From positions 7,410,053 through 7,474,052 of the forward strand of contig NC_066844.1 in NCBI RefSeq assembly GCF_001640805.2: a stretch of 64,000 nt of DNA, written 5' to 3'. The position numbers and the translations under genes were made by a program. This stretch comes from Lates calcarifer (lineage: Eukaryota; Chordata; Actinopteri; Centropomidae). Positions within the stretch are counted from its first letter, which is position 1, and every line of letters starts with the position of its first letter. Below are positions 52,761 to 64,000 of the stretch, one piece after another. A model generated the notes under the pieces. It was not told the origin of the DNA. It saw only the letters and a program-made list of their open reading frames with translations, and made no database searches.

Positions 52761-54486
52761 GACACTTATGTTCGAGCGTGCACCTGCATTCAAGTGTGAT
52801 GGAACAAAAACACTTGATGAATCACCTGTTTGATCCAAGTTACATTATTTCTCTCTGAGCTTATTCACGCTCATATTTTATGATCCTTATCACCTTTATC
52901 ACATAGAAATGACAACAGATCGCACTGCACACTTTCGCTCTCGCAACAAATCAAGACAGTGGCACTAAAAGCCCAGCATGAATGGGAATTTTACCGCTTT
53001 TACTTCAAATACACAACTAAAGAAAAACCAATGCCACGTCCATACAGTCTGGAAATGTCTGCGTCTCACACTTTCGACAAAGATCTAGAAATCAGTCACT
53101 GCTTCACTTTTCTCACAGAAACTCATCTAATACAAACGTCGAGGCAACTGACCACAGAGGAATGTAAGTGTGAAGCCGTTTATCCAAAAAGCGACGCCTA
53201 AAGCAGAATATTTAATTGCTTGTTCTTTTAATATGTGTCTTATTTCTTGTTGAGGGTGTATTGCTCTCCATGGTGCTGAAGCCAAGCGCGCACCAGTTTG
53301 GAAATCAATGCGCGCTCTCTTCGGCAACTGAGCGTGGAGTTGAGTTGAGTCCATGTGCACAGTCCGTGTGTGTGCTTGTCCGTCTAAAGATGCGTTTGCA
53401 GATATTGGGAACATAAGCCTCGGGATCAGTCACCTCAATTCAACTCGGAAAAAAAATCTCCTTTCCGCCATGTGGTGATAGAATCGCCTCAAAGAAGCGT
53501 CTCGGGTGTCAGCCTTTGTTACAGCTGTGATTAATGACGAAAATGCAAAATCAGTGTTGTTTGTAATTCATGCTGACAGGCTTCATCAAAGGCGTCTGTC
53601 ACTGTCTGTGGTTTGAGCAGCACGTGCGCAGGGTTAATGAGTTCAAATGGGATTCAAAAAGTCTAACGCACAATGTGTTCTGTTTTTATCTTTATTTCGC
53701 CAGTCGGGGTTTTTATTTCAATATGTGAAACCCAAAGGAAAAGCCGAGCTGCTCTTCTACCCAAATATGGCAACATCTAGTACTCAACTATGAACATACT
53801 CAGGAAATCCTCTTAAAGCGGATGACACTGATCTAAAAAACCTATTGACCTCGTTTGCAGCTGCATGAAAAAAAATTAGTTCTAGGGCATGGGAATCCCT
53901 CTCACTACCAGGAATACTGTCCAGAAAAAGAAAAGCTGACTTTAGCAGTATAATAAAACTGAGGTAATAAATTTGACTTTATTAGCCTCTGTTTAAAAAT
54001 ATCAGGACTAAAAACAAATCCAACAATTAGTTCTTATTTAACTGCTTCAGCACTAGTTGAGGAACCACTATACTGGAGCCACTTGGTTAAACCTCCTCTT
54101 CCAGGGAATCTCAAAAGTACCACAGAATTCATGTTGGACTTTGTGGAGTCCAAATTACACAAAGGGCAGCTGCCTACAGAAGGTTCTGAATGCTTGTAAA
54201 ATTAGTTATTTAACTGAATTATATAGGCTACAGTAATCTGCACACGTCTCTCACTACACAATGATCTCAATGCTTTTTCAAAGACTTCTTTACACTACCA
54301 CACAGCAAAAGAAACTAAATTCAAAAATAATCAGAATAAGTCTCTCAAAAACCTGTGTTCTTTGTGTATAATTGTGATGTTAACTCTTCCTCAGATTGTG
54401 TCAGATGTCCAGATTACCAGGTACAACACTGAGGACATGATTTCAGTGTCCTGCGTTGTATGGAATTGCTGTTATAGTCTGAACCC

Positions 54487-54610
54487 AGGTTGAGCGATAT
54501 GGCCAAAAATGTTACCATTATGAAAAAAATCATATTAGTTGATTATTATCACGATAAATGTCAAATCATCATTTCTTTATAGTTTAAAGGTATGATTTTT
54601 GATCACACGC
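54487..54610 (+). repeat. Fragment of a common teleost interspersed repeat
   Basis: GGTTGAGCGATATGGCCAAA, then AATG and later TTATCACGATAAATGTCAA, are characteristic of a widespread fish element whose copies begin with a GTTGAGCGATATGGCC-like end. Confidence 0.55.
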
Positions 54611-55139
54611 AATACAAAAACATCAGAGGAACAATGCTACCAATTAAAGTAATGGAATTCCTCCTCTGTCCTTAGCTTCTGCAGATAACTTGGTCATCAT
54701 TCTCACTCCAGGTTTGTTTCAGTCTCCTCTGTGTAGCACAGTGGTGAAGTGACCTTTCCCTCCTCAGTCAGATCTGAGTCTCTCCTTATTTTCCACTCAG
54801 GCTGAAAGTCTACTTCTTCCCTCTTAGATAGATATATTTAATAAGAGGTGAATACAGGACTGCAGACACACTGATGTGTAGTTACAATAGTCAAGGATGA
54901 GAAAGGGTGGTTCTTGTTATTTAGAGGGCGGGAGAAAAATAGCTGCAAAACAGGTTGGAAACATACAGCATCATAAAAAAATAAACCAAAACATACAAAA
55001 CTGAGTGTATGCGGTAGTATGCCAGTCCTACCTGACACTACCTTGGTGAGGGGAATCCTTGACCCCTGACCTCCACCCCCACCATCCTCCACCACAGACC
55101 CCTCACCTGTGCCAGGTTTCACAGTAGAGCAGAGATAAT

Positions 55140-55290
55140 AAGTTAATAGGTTGATTAATCAATATGCAAAATTAATAGGCAACTATACTGGTAATTGATT
55201 AATCACTTAAGTCATTTATGAAGCACAAAAATCTCTGATTCTAGCTTCTCCAACATGATGATTTTGTCACTTCCTCAGTATCTGCTGGTT
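55140..55290 (-). repeat. Partial copy of the 6305-6655 repeat, opposite orientation
   Basis: GTTGATTAATCAATATGCAA and AATTGATTAATCACTTAAGT, then CATTTATGAAGCACAAAAAT and CTAGCTTCTCCAACATGATG, match the reverse complement of the end of the same fish repeat family. Confidence 0.6.
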
Positions 55291-55926
55291 GCATGTTAAC
55301 CACATCCACAAACACAAATGAAGTACTTGTTCAAAAGCCTGACAGGAGGGACAGTGTTACATCATTTTCCTTTTTTGTTTTGTAGCACTACAAACTACAT
55401 GCTACTGGTATTTTTTTCTTCCTACATTTTTGTAATCTTATTATAAATCATGTATTTTCACTTTTCATTGACTTTAGTTAAAACTGCAAAGTGATCCAGG
55501 GCCTTTAAAGAAAGATATATATGTTTTAAATATATATTTATTTACTCAGCTTTGTAAATTGACATCAGTGTGTGACTGTAAATATTGAACACGTTAATCT
55601 ATGGGTTAAAGACAGACTTGTCAATACAGGCATTGATTGTCTCCTCCATTTTATTTTGAAAAAGACTGATAGCTGAGCGATGTGTGGTGACATGGACATA
55701 TAGTCAGATTTATGTTGCTTAACTAAATTTTCTAGTGGTCTGGTGATGTTAAGGTGATTGCCGTTTCTTTCTAAATCAATGTCAACACAACACAGCCACA
55801 CCTGCTCGCCAATAACAACATACAAAAACAAAAAAAGTGATCATTTGCAGCAAGAAAGTCATGCTGCTATTAACTACCTCCCAGTAGCAGCATCTCAGTA
55901 AGCATGGGAAGTTTTGTCTGTCTTGC

Positions 55927-55940
55927 GTCTCCATGGCAAC
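55927..55940. promoter_or_regulatory. Imperfect RFX X-box-like site
   Basis: GTCTCCATGGCAAC has one good half-site (ATGGCAAC). It is 3.4 kb upstream of the kcna3 start. Confidence 0.25.
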
Positions 55941-56104
55941 AAAACATCCAAGTGTTTTGTAAAGAGAAAAGGAGTTAAGTTGAAGAAGTTATATAATTTC
56001 GGGTCCAACTCGTGCAGGAGCGAGCAGACCAGAGACTATTTTTCACAATCCCGCTGAGGAATGAACATGTTACATATCAGGATTAAAAGGAACCAGCCTG
56101 CTTT

Positions 56105-56110
<6 letters not shown>

Positions 56111-56140
<30 letters not shown>
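56111..56140. repeat. (GT)15 microsatellite
   Basis: Fifteen uninterrupted GT units. Confidence 0.95.
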
Positions 56141-56141
<1 letters not shown>

Positions 56142-57280
56142 GACTGCAAGGCCACTTATCAAACACATAGCAATCGGCTCAATGAAAAGGGACAGATATA
56201 AAGCTTAGACCCTGGGCAGGATAGACGCTTTCATTTCACAACAACACACGTTATCGAAGAGCCTTTGGCTATAATGTCCATCCCTCCCTCCCGCATTCCC
56301 TCTCTGTCTCTTCTTTTCTTTTATTCAATTCATTCTCCATTTAAACATAATAGCTAAATTAAATTTAATTGCCTCTAGGGTAGTGAAAGCAGTATTTACA
56401 CTTCTAAACACAGACTGATTGAGTGTACCAGCCCAGGGTCTGATTTCAGATTCGGACACAAATCTGTTTTGATTTGCTCTGTAGCTCTGATGAACCTTTG
56501 AATAATTTGAGGGTCAGGGATAACAATAATTGATCGCCAGAGCAGCAGACAGAGTCTTACATGAAGTGAAATGCTGTCCTGATTACATTGTTATGAAACT
56601 GAATGCATGTGCGCCTCTGTAGGTTTGAGAGAGAGAGAGAACAAATCCCAAAACTCCAGCATGTTATAATGCAGTTCCCATCCAGATAACATCAGTGTCA
56701 GACTCAATATCAAGACTGAGCAGTCACTACACTACAGGTGATTTATTGTCTTTGTAAACACGAGTCAAAGGATTTCCCTAGATACTGGCCTTGCTGTAAA
56801 CATGCCTATGCCAAATCTCACATGCATTCATAAATGCTTAATAGCCTTTCTATCGCGCAAGGTCATTCGGTCCATTTCCTCCATAATTTTCTAGCCCATT
56901 CTGTTGGCTGTCCTGCTGAGGATAAAACAGGCCTATTATATATCCAAACCTCTGGAGCTGAGAGCAGCTAAAGATAGTCTTTTTATCAGTCTGGGAAGTT
57001 AAAAAATGACTTATTAACTCTGGCAGAAGCTGGAATTTTAAGTGACGTTACAAATGACATTATGCGTCTGGTCTGGAGGGGGATGAGGGCATTTGATATA
57101 ATAATCCCCTTCCAAAAGATCTTAAGTGCATTTTTCAACGTTGTGGATGGTGTCAGGGAAAAGAGGGCTGGTTTCCATCAAAAAGTGACAATGCTTGGAT
57201 CGCTTTTTGAGTAATGAGGCTTCCCCCCCTGGTCTGTTCAGTCTGGCTGGCAGGCACACACTGGCTGATCAATAGAGACA

Positions 57281-57304
57281 GAGAGAGAAAGAGAGAGAGA
57301 GAGA
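57281..57304. repeat. (GA)n short tract
   Basis: Interrupted GA dinucleotides ending at GAGACC. Confidence 0.8.
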
Positions 57305-57604
57305 CCAGCATCTATTGATCAGTCATGCATTGGATGTGATCCCTGCCAGAGGAGAATCATTACACATTCACACTGTCCGCTGCCACAGCTATCACGAGTC
57401 AAGGTGAAGGCCAAGGTCATAAATAATGCTACAACACTTTTCTTGCTAAGATTCGAAGCAGCCAACTGAGGAGTTAAATGAGCACAGTAACTACTGATTT
57501 CTGCTTCAGGCAATATCTTGTAAAATACTGAAACCTAGTCAACAAATTCAACCCAACCAATTTTAGGCAATAAATAAAAGGACATAATCAATTGGACACT
57601 AACA

Positions 57605-57656
<52 letters not shown>
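57605..57656. repeat. (AT)n microsatellite, about 26 units
   Basis: AT dinucleotides with one C interruption at 57616. Confidence 0.95.
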
Positions 57657-57660
<4 letters not shown>

Positions 57661-60600
57661 TTATAGTACATACTCTGAATAAACCATGTTAATTAAAATT
57701 TTTGATTTTTCATAGTAAATGGCTCTGATTGTATGTGCCCTTGCAAATTAGTGCTATATCAATGTAATTCATAAGAGACTGATTGTATATAATGGTGATT
57801 TTATGTGTATAATGGGTCACGATATTTGGAGTGTTGATGCTAAGAATTTAGATTTGACATGCTAAATGCTTCAGTAAGTCTGTCTCACCACCAAGGAATT
57901 TTGAGCAGCTGCTGCAACAGTGATGCATAAAACAAGTGTGACACACATGGAGGCTGGCGGGGGAAATTAAACTCAGCATCTCATCAACTTCTGTGCCTTA
58001 ATGTTACGGTTGCTCTTCAAAAACAAAAACACACAAAACACAGACAGCACAGACACGCCACTTAGTGCACACTTATATATAGTACATAATTATCTTTGCA
58101 CATGTGTTGAACATACGCGCACACACACACACAGAGGCAGCGGCCAGACAACACAGACTTTCCAAGATAAACAAATACTTGCAAATATGGGCAGAGAACA
58201 AAAAACCGAAATGTTTTTGCTCAAACACAAATCCCATAACAGAATGATAAATACTTCTGATTAGCATCATCTGACCTTTAAACAGCACAGGCAGCAAATA
58301 TGAATTTTTATCTGGGCAGGTCTCAACTCCAAGCGGGTCAAAATCCTCAGGGATGTGACAGGATGTGATGCAAGTATCAAGAGTATGGCATGTGACGTGG
58401 TACGTGTCGTTGCTATTCCAAATGGCATCCCTGCATGTGAAGGTCGTGGGCAATGAGGAGGGCGTATGTTGGGGAAAAGATCCAGCCTCCTGGATTAGAG
58501 ATCCCTGGGGAGAACCAGCTCTGTGGCCCCTGCATGACTTGCTGTCACATTTATGGATTGGTAAGGCTATACAGAAAGACCCCCCTGAGCATTGGACCAT
58601 TGCTTTATGTCTGACCAAAGAGGACTTCGTTTTCAGTAGCAGAGAGACCACGGGCATGGTCTTGGATGCTAATAAAGTCTCTTCAATTGATTGTGGATGG
58701 AGCGTGGTCGTATATTTTGTCAAAATGTTGATGGGAAGCTGGAGATAGGGCTGAGGAGATGGAGAGAGGAATGTTGACCCTCAGGGATTTACGCACACAT
58801 ACATCTCATGTCCAGTAGTGCAGAATCAGATTGAGAGTCAAAGCCAGAATAACAATGAGTTTTAATTACCAAGTCCAGAAAATGCCTGCAGGGATTCAAC
58901 TCTTTCGTACTGTGCAAATGGTCGATTATTGATTACTTAAGCAATGAAAACATCAGAAAAATGAGGAATGAGGAAAAACATTCATCATAACTTCCTAAAG
59001 CCTACAGTAACACCATCAAATGTCTTCATTTGTCTGAACAATGATGAAAAAGCCAAAGAGATTCACTATATTCACTATGATGTTAAAAAGGTAAGAGCAG
59101 CAAAGTCTCATATATGAGAAGTATATGCATTCAATGGGTAATATTACATTAGTTATCAGGATATAATCAACAGGGTAATTAAACAGTACCAATATAGCTG
59201 AGGAGGAGAAAAATAAAACAAATGCTGTTCCTTCAACTTTTTTTCTCAAATATGTCTTAGAAACAGCAGCATCCCTGCTGTATTATTTCTGAAAATTATC
59301 AGGCTTGCACCTCCCTGCAGTAGCTGGTGTGAGAGACATCTTTGAAGTGTGAACCACAGTTTGTAAGGAGCAGATGGGCTGACTAATGTAACTCCTGACT
59401 GGTGCTGTGTGTGTCTCGCTGCCAAATCACAGTGAGAGATGGCAGATTGGTTCATTGGGGAATGTAGCAGGCTGCAGCAGGAATCACCAGGATGGAGAAG
59501 AGCAAGAACTCAATTAAAATGGTTATCACAATAAACAACACCAGACATATGCTTATTTAATTTTGGTTGTCTCAGCTACTGACTCTCTTGTCTTGTTTAT
59601 CTGACAAGATAATGTTGTTGCTGATTCACAGTGTCTCCAAGTATCTCAGCACAAGAATACTGATGCAAATTATGACTCAGTCATTCAGAAGAATATATTT
59701 ATTAAGAGTGTGGGAGGGGCTACAGGTCAACTGCAATGTAGATAATTAGACCAATGTTCATCCCTGACATTGTCAGTAATTGAATGCTGATGGTAACACA
59801 CGTATTGTGGTAGCAAACACTGCCAAACTGCCATTTAGTGACAGATTACATATTCCAGAGTAAAGTGCCCCAGAGATATTCTGCCCTTTCCAGGACAATC
59901 CATGAGAAGAATACACAATGTGTGGGATGTGCAAAAAGATCTACATATCTATTATATTTGAGAGTCAGACATTCAAAATCTTGAAATCTGTTATTCAAAG
60001 TGCTAATGAGTATTGATTTTGCAGTGACAGTTTTGAGTGTTAAGAGATTTATCCATTTACTTCGCACTTACATGGTACTACTACTGCAACAACAACATAC
60101 CAGCGAGTGTGTACTATTCACTCTGTGCCTTAGTGCCTTACAGAATAAGTAATTAACACAGTGACTAACAAAATATTTCCTTTAATGTTACAGATAACAG
60201 ATTTGTTTGCAGCCAGTCACGGTTACACATTACAGGCACGCACACCAACATATTATGAAATAAAAATAGCATGGTCTGTACCATAAAATTCATATAACAG
60301 ACCATGAATGTATGTTAAAAAAAATTGTGTCCATCCATCACACAGCTGTTGAGATGTTTTACTGGACCACTAGCATGACTAAAAGTCCAATACTGCCGTG
60401 AAGCAGTCCTGCCTATCAATTTGCAACACTACCCACCATAGCCTAATACACCGTGATATGTCAAAGGGATAGAAGGCAAAATATAAATGGTGCAGAAAAA
60501 TGAATATAATAGTCTAATATCTAATAGTATATTTCCCATAGACCTACATTTTTGTGAAAGTTGCAAAGACCTCACATGTGTTGCTGATTTTCAGAATTCT

Positions 60601-60886
60601 TTGTGTAAAAAGACTTAGATGGGCTGCCATCAGGAGAGCTAGTCCCATACAATATTCTGGACATTTTGGACTAGATTCTTGCTTAATATTTATAAGACAG
60701 TTAGAAGGAGGATGAGGAGGAAGAAGAGAAAAGAGGGAGGAAAAGGACAGGAGGTAAAAGCAAAAAAAGCAAAAGCTTACCAGCCCTCTTGGTTCCAATA
60801 CTGTATACAATATAAGGCAAAGTCAAACTAATATCTGTATGCACATAGATGGTGGTATTGCTTTGATGGTATTTTGGCATGCTGAA

Positions 60887-60902
60887 GGTAACCATGGTAA
60901 CC
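60887..60902. promoter_or_regulatory. Perfect palindromic RFX X-box
   Basis: GGTAACCATGGTAACC fits the X-box consensus GTNRCC-N2-RGYAAC on both strands. It lies 8.4 kb upstream of the kcna3 start. Confidence 0.4.
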
Positions 60903-60964
60903 ACAGTAAAAGGGGGGGATCCCAGTGCCTCAATGATGCAATGGGAATTTTCCTGCCCATACTC

Positions 60965-61007
60965 CAGGCTGTGAAATTAACACTTTGAGATTAAATTTCA
61001 CAGCCTG
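60965..61007. repeat. Perfect 14-bp inverted repeat, 15-nt loop
   Basis: CAGGCTGTGAAATT (60965-60978) and its exact reverse complement (60994-61007). Confidence 0.9.
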
Positions 61008-61321
61008 CTGCCCACTACACACTGCTTTTCAAGCAGCTGAAACCCCACATGTATACATACTCACAAACACACACCAAAAGCTTTTATACGCACACGGGTA
61101 GGAAGATATGCAAAGCAGGATTATAGTTACCCTACTTACTTGGCTTACATTTCCTGCAACAGGAAGAAAAATCTAAACGTGGTGCTCATTTACATTGAAA
61201 ATATATGGCACACATGTACGCTTGTACATGTAAATGCAAATAAAGTTAAATAAACTGATAAAATAAACATACACCTTGCACAAGTTTCACACAAATAACC
61301 ACATAACTGCGGTTAATGATG

Positions 61322-61339
61322 TGTCTGTCTGTCTGTCTG
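61322..61339. repeat. Short (TGTC)n tract
   Basis: About four tandem TGTC units. Confidence 0.8.
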
Positions 61340-62339
61340 AGCTGTTGTTTTCCAAATCAGTCTACAGCCCCAGGTAGAGTAGATTCTTATTATGTTCCTG
61401 CCACTTGTGACTGACTGTCTCAGCATCAGCACAATGACAATGACACAACATCATTAATACTCCAATTATTCCTCCCTGACACCTGCTGCAAATTGTAGGA
61501 AGGTTACATAGATTAGAGCTTTCTGTGTGATTTATTACAAATTGGGTCTTATTTTTTGTAGTTTTGGTCATCATTTATATCTGTAATATTAACACGTACT
61601 AAACAATGTCATTGCTGTGATTGGGAACATAGCGACATCACTAAAAAGTCTGTCAGGGAAAGAAACACAGTCACATGCAGTCAGATAATCACACACGTTT
61701 TAGACACATTCCCAAATTAGCTGATTGACAGTATGAACAGTATTTTACCAATTATAAACAACTTTTCAACCAACTTCCTGTTTCAACTTCAGTGTACTGT
61801 TTTTACAGTAATTGTGTGTACATGTAGGTTTCCTGTGCAATTTAAGGATTACTGCTGACATTTCAGGTGTCTTCACTCTCAGTTTACATCCAAATGAATT
61901 GGTTTAGATAACCTGGTTAAGTTGCTGGGTTCTTTTACAACCAGTGTGACCATCTAGTGTTTCAGTGTTTAAGTATTTTAATGTTTCCAGATCCCAGCAA
62001 TTAGTACAATGTTATTATAACCAACAGATATGATGGGCAAAGCTACAATATGAATAAAATGTAGTAGATTGGAACAACCTTTACTTCACAGGATTTTACT
62101 GCAGATGGGAAAATATGGCAATATGACAATATGACATGTCAATGGATGAATGGGGATGGATTGGTGAACAAAGCGCTGGAGTTAAAAATGGGAGACAAGT
62201 GTTCTTCTCCAGTTTGGAACAATGACCACAGTCACTTCCTAACTTTTGCCGCATGCTTATTATGATGGAGGTCCCCTAACCTTAACAAAGCAGCCATTTT
62301 AATCCCAACCATCATCTTTCCTAGAGCCTAACAAAGTCA

Positions 62340-62720
62340 TTTTAGCCCATCCATCCTCTGCAACCTCTCAGGAATTAGGTCACAGTGGCAGCAGATTAAG
62401 CAAGGTAGTCCACATCGCTCTCCTCAGCAATGCTTTCCAGTTCTTCCTTGGGGACCCCAAGGCATTCCCAGACCAGATGAGATATGTAGTTTCTCTAGCG
62501 TGTACTGGAGCCTCCTACCAGTTGGGCGTGCTCGGAAAACCAAGACACCCCGGAGGCATCCTGATCAGACGCCCGAACTAGCTCAGCTGGCTTCTTGCGA
62601 CGCAGAGGAGCAGTGGCTCTACTCCCTTGCTCCCTTAGGACGTCTGAGCTCCTTACTCTAAGGGTGAGCCCAGCCACCTTACAGAGAAAACCCATTTCAG
62701 CAGTCGTTTTAGCGTCTAAA
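62340..62720 (-). mobile_element. Relic of a non-LTR retrotransposon (C-terminal ORF2 region)
   Basis: The minus-strand translation contains LRVRSSDVLRE and further on pieces like PLRRKKPAELVR and FSEHAQLVG. These correspond in order to the RVRSSDIRE, LLLRxERSQLRWFGH and VFRACPTGRRPRG segments typical of fish LINE reverse transcriptase C-termini. The order is kept but the frame is lost, so it is a dead fragment. The LINE clade is not determined. Confidence 0.6.
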
Positions 62721-64000
62721 CCCAACCAAACCTTAACCACTGCATTGTGGGGTCATAAAATTCATGGCATAAACAATGATTTGTAACAGTTATGGAAGGC
62801 ACAGACTAATGATGTTGTCCTCCAGATATGGGCATTAGATCAGAGTGCCCCAGTTTATTACAAAGGCTGTCTGTCATAAATGTATCATCTTCAATCCTGT
62901 ACTGAGATAACCCTGATGACAACACTAGTGTTGTTTATTACCTCCTCCAAAACCACAGATGGCTGTTTCACTGTGCAGCACTGAGTAGTTAAAATGACGA
63001 GTAAACCCCTGTGTACTTCTTGTGTAAAATCCATGAAATCTCTCTTTAATATGTGGTTTTCAAGGGTCATTATAAGCAACAGAGCTCCTTATAAATAGAT
63101 AAGGAGGATTGGCATTTATGAATACATGAAAATGTTATATTTACTTGATTTTGTATCTGTCATTTCCATCAGGTTATTTGAATTAATGGATGATGTTTCA
63201 ATTGCATTTCTAGAAAATCTATTATATTATGATTTAAATCCCTGTTACAGCACATAAACAGCCTCTATATCAGATTGCATGAATACCCTGGAAGGAAAAC
63301 AGTACAGTTACAAGGCAGAAGCGATCTACTATCTAGGAATCTACAAGACAAAATGCTGACTTTTATTTAAAAAAAAATCACTTGATAGAGTTGTTACCAC
63401 TATATTCATGTCCATTAAGGTTTATCTACACTTATTATTAACAAAAGCCTATTTTCCTGTACCCCCACATGGGTTGACAAATAAGAGGCCACGACCACAT
63501 GTCTGTGATGATAGTGACAGCATCCTTACATGACTCTCTGGTACAGGACCATTTACCCTCCCCAGCATCAGTTTGCATTGAAATATTTACCAATAGTGCT
63601 GTGAGGGCCTGAGTGAGGTAATGATCCAGGTCAGTGGAGATGATGAGAGCATGGGCACAGCTGTGGGAAAAGACCCAGTGAAAAACGTATCCTGTGTTAG
63701 CTCACAGGAACAATGTATTATAGAGGAGAGAGCGCTGTAGTGCAAATTCAATCAGCATAATAATGAGTATTCATATCTGCCTAATAACAGTAATAGTGAA
63801 ATATTAATTTTTTCTCTGGCATTTCCCAGAAGAAGTACAAAACAAAGGACTCGTCATCTATCTACTGTATGTGCGTTTCAAAGAGTTTCATCTTAATGTG
63901 TTGCATAACCAGTTCATTGGACAGGCAGTGTGTAGGGAGCTGCCATTCACCATGAACCATGCTATGTAATTTTGAGGGCTTACCACAATTACCAAACCAT

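Larger units (their letters stand above)
52761..64000. other. Upstream flank of kcna3 to the window end
   Basis: No supported protein gene. Contents are CpG-containing sequence to about 53450, repeats at 54487-54610 and 55140-55290, X-box-like sites at 55927-55940 and 60887-60902, and microsatellites at 56111, 57281, 57605 and 61322. There are also low-repeat stretches at 56400-57230, overlapping opposite open frames at 58073-58748, an inverted repeat at 60965-61007 and a LINE relic at 62340-62720. Nothing is recognised in 62760-64000. Confidence 0.5.

Overview
This is vertebrate nuclear DNA, almost certainly from a ray-finned (teleost) fish. The evidence is spliced genes with consensus splice sites, AT-rich intergenic DNA full of CA, GT, TA and CT microsatellites, interspersed repeats of types common in teleosts, and three single-coding-exon Shaker-type (Kv1) potassium channel genes whose proteins align end to end with vertebrate Kv1.8, Kv1.2 and Kv1.3. 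I see no bacterial genes, operons, CRISPR arrays or tRNA/rRNA genes.

Layout. Positions 1-545 hold the last two coding exons and poly(A) signal of the ribosomal stalk gene rplp2 (+ strand, 5' part outside the window). Positions 3563-5990, with a probable 5'UTR exon near 6904-7000, hold a five-coding-exon minus-strand gene for a Bcl-G-like (BCL2L14/BNIP5-type) protein. Then come three channel genes, all on the minus strand and head to tail: kcna10 (14978-16669), kcna2 (36840-38336) and kcna3 (50950-52503). The rest, to 64000, is non-coding DNA with repeats, microsatellites and candidate regulatory sequence.

How the genes relate. The three channel genes are tandem paralogues. KCNA10, KCNA2 and KCNA3 occur in this order and orientation on human chromosome 1, so the cluster predates the fish-tetrapod split. 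Each protein has a T1 tetramerisation domain, six membrane segments, an S4 with basic residues every third position, the TVGYGD selectivity filter and the PVP hinge in S6. kcna2 and kcna3 end in a TDV PDZ ligand; kcna10 does not. Splice-site reading suggests that kcna2 and kcna10 have untranslated 5' exons. In kcna2 a predicted upstream reading frame would end on the ATGA that contains the Kv1.2 start codon. rplp2 and the Bcl-G-like gene are functionally unrelated neighbours.

Limits. Repeats were recognised by resemblance to common fish elements and by comparing copies inside the window, without a database search. Untranslated exons, promoters and conserved-element suggestions are inferences. 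I found nothing that amounts to a new multi-gene system. The points most worth checking are the kcna2 uORF/start overlap, a GC-AG intron in the Bcl-G-like gene, a 17-bp perfect hairpin at 4187-4223, an unassigned spliced exon at 23851-23927, a triple AP-1 array and a perfect RFX X-box.
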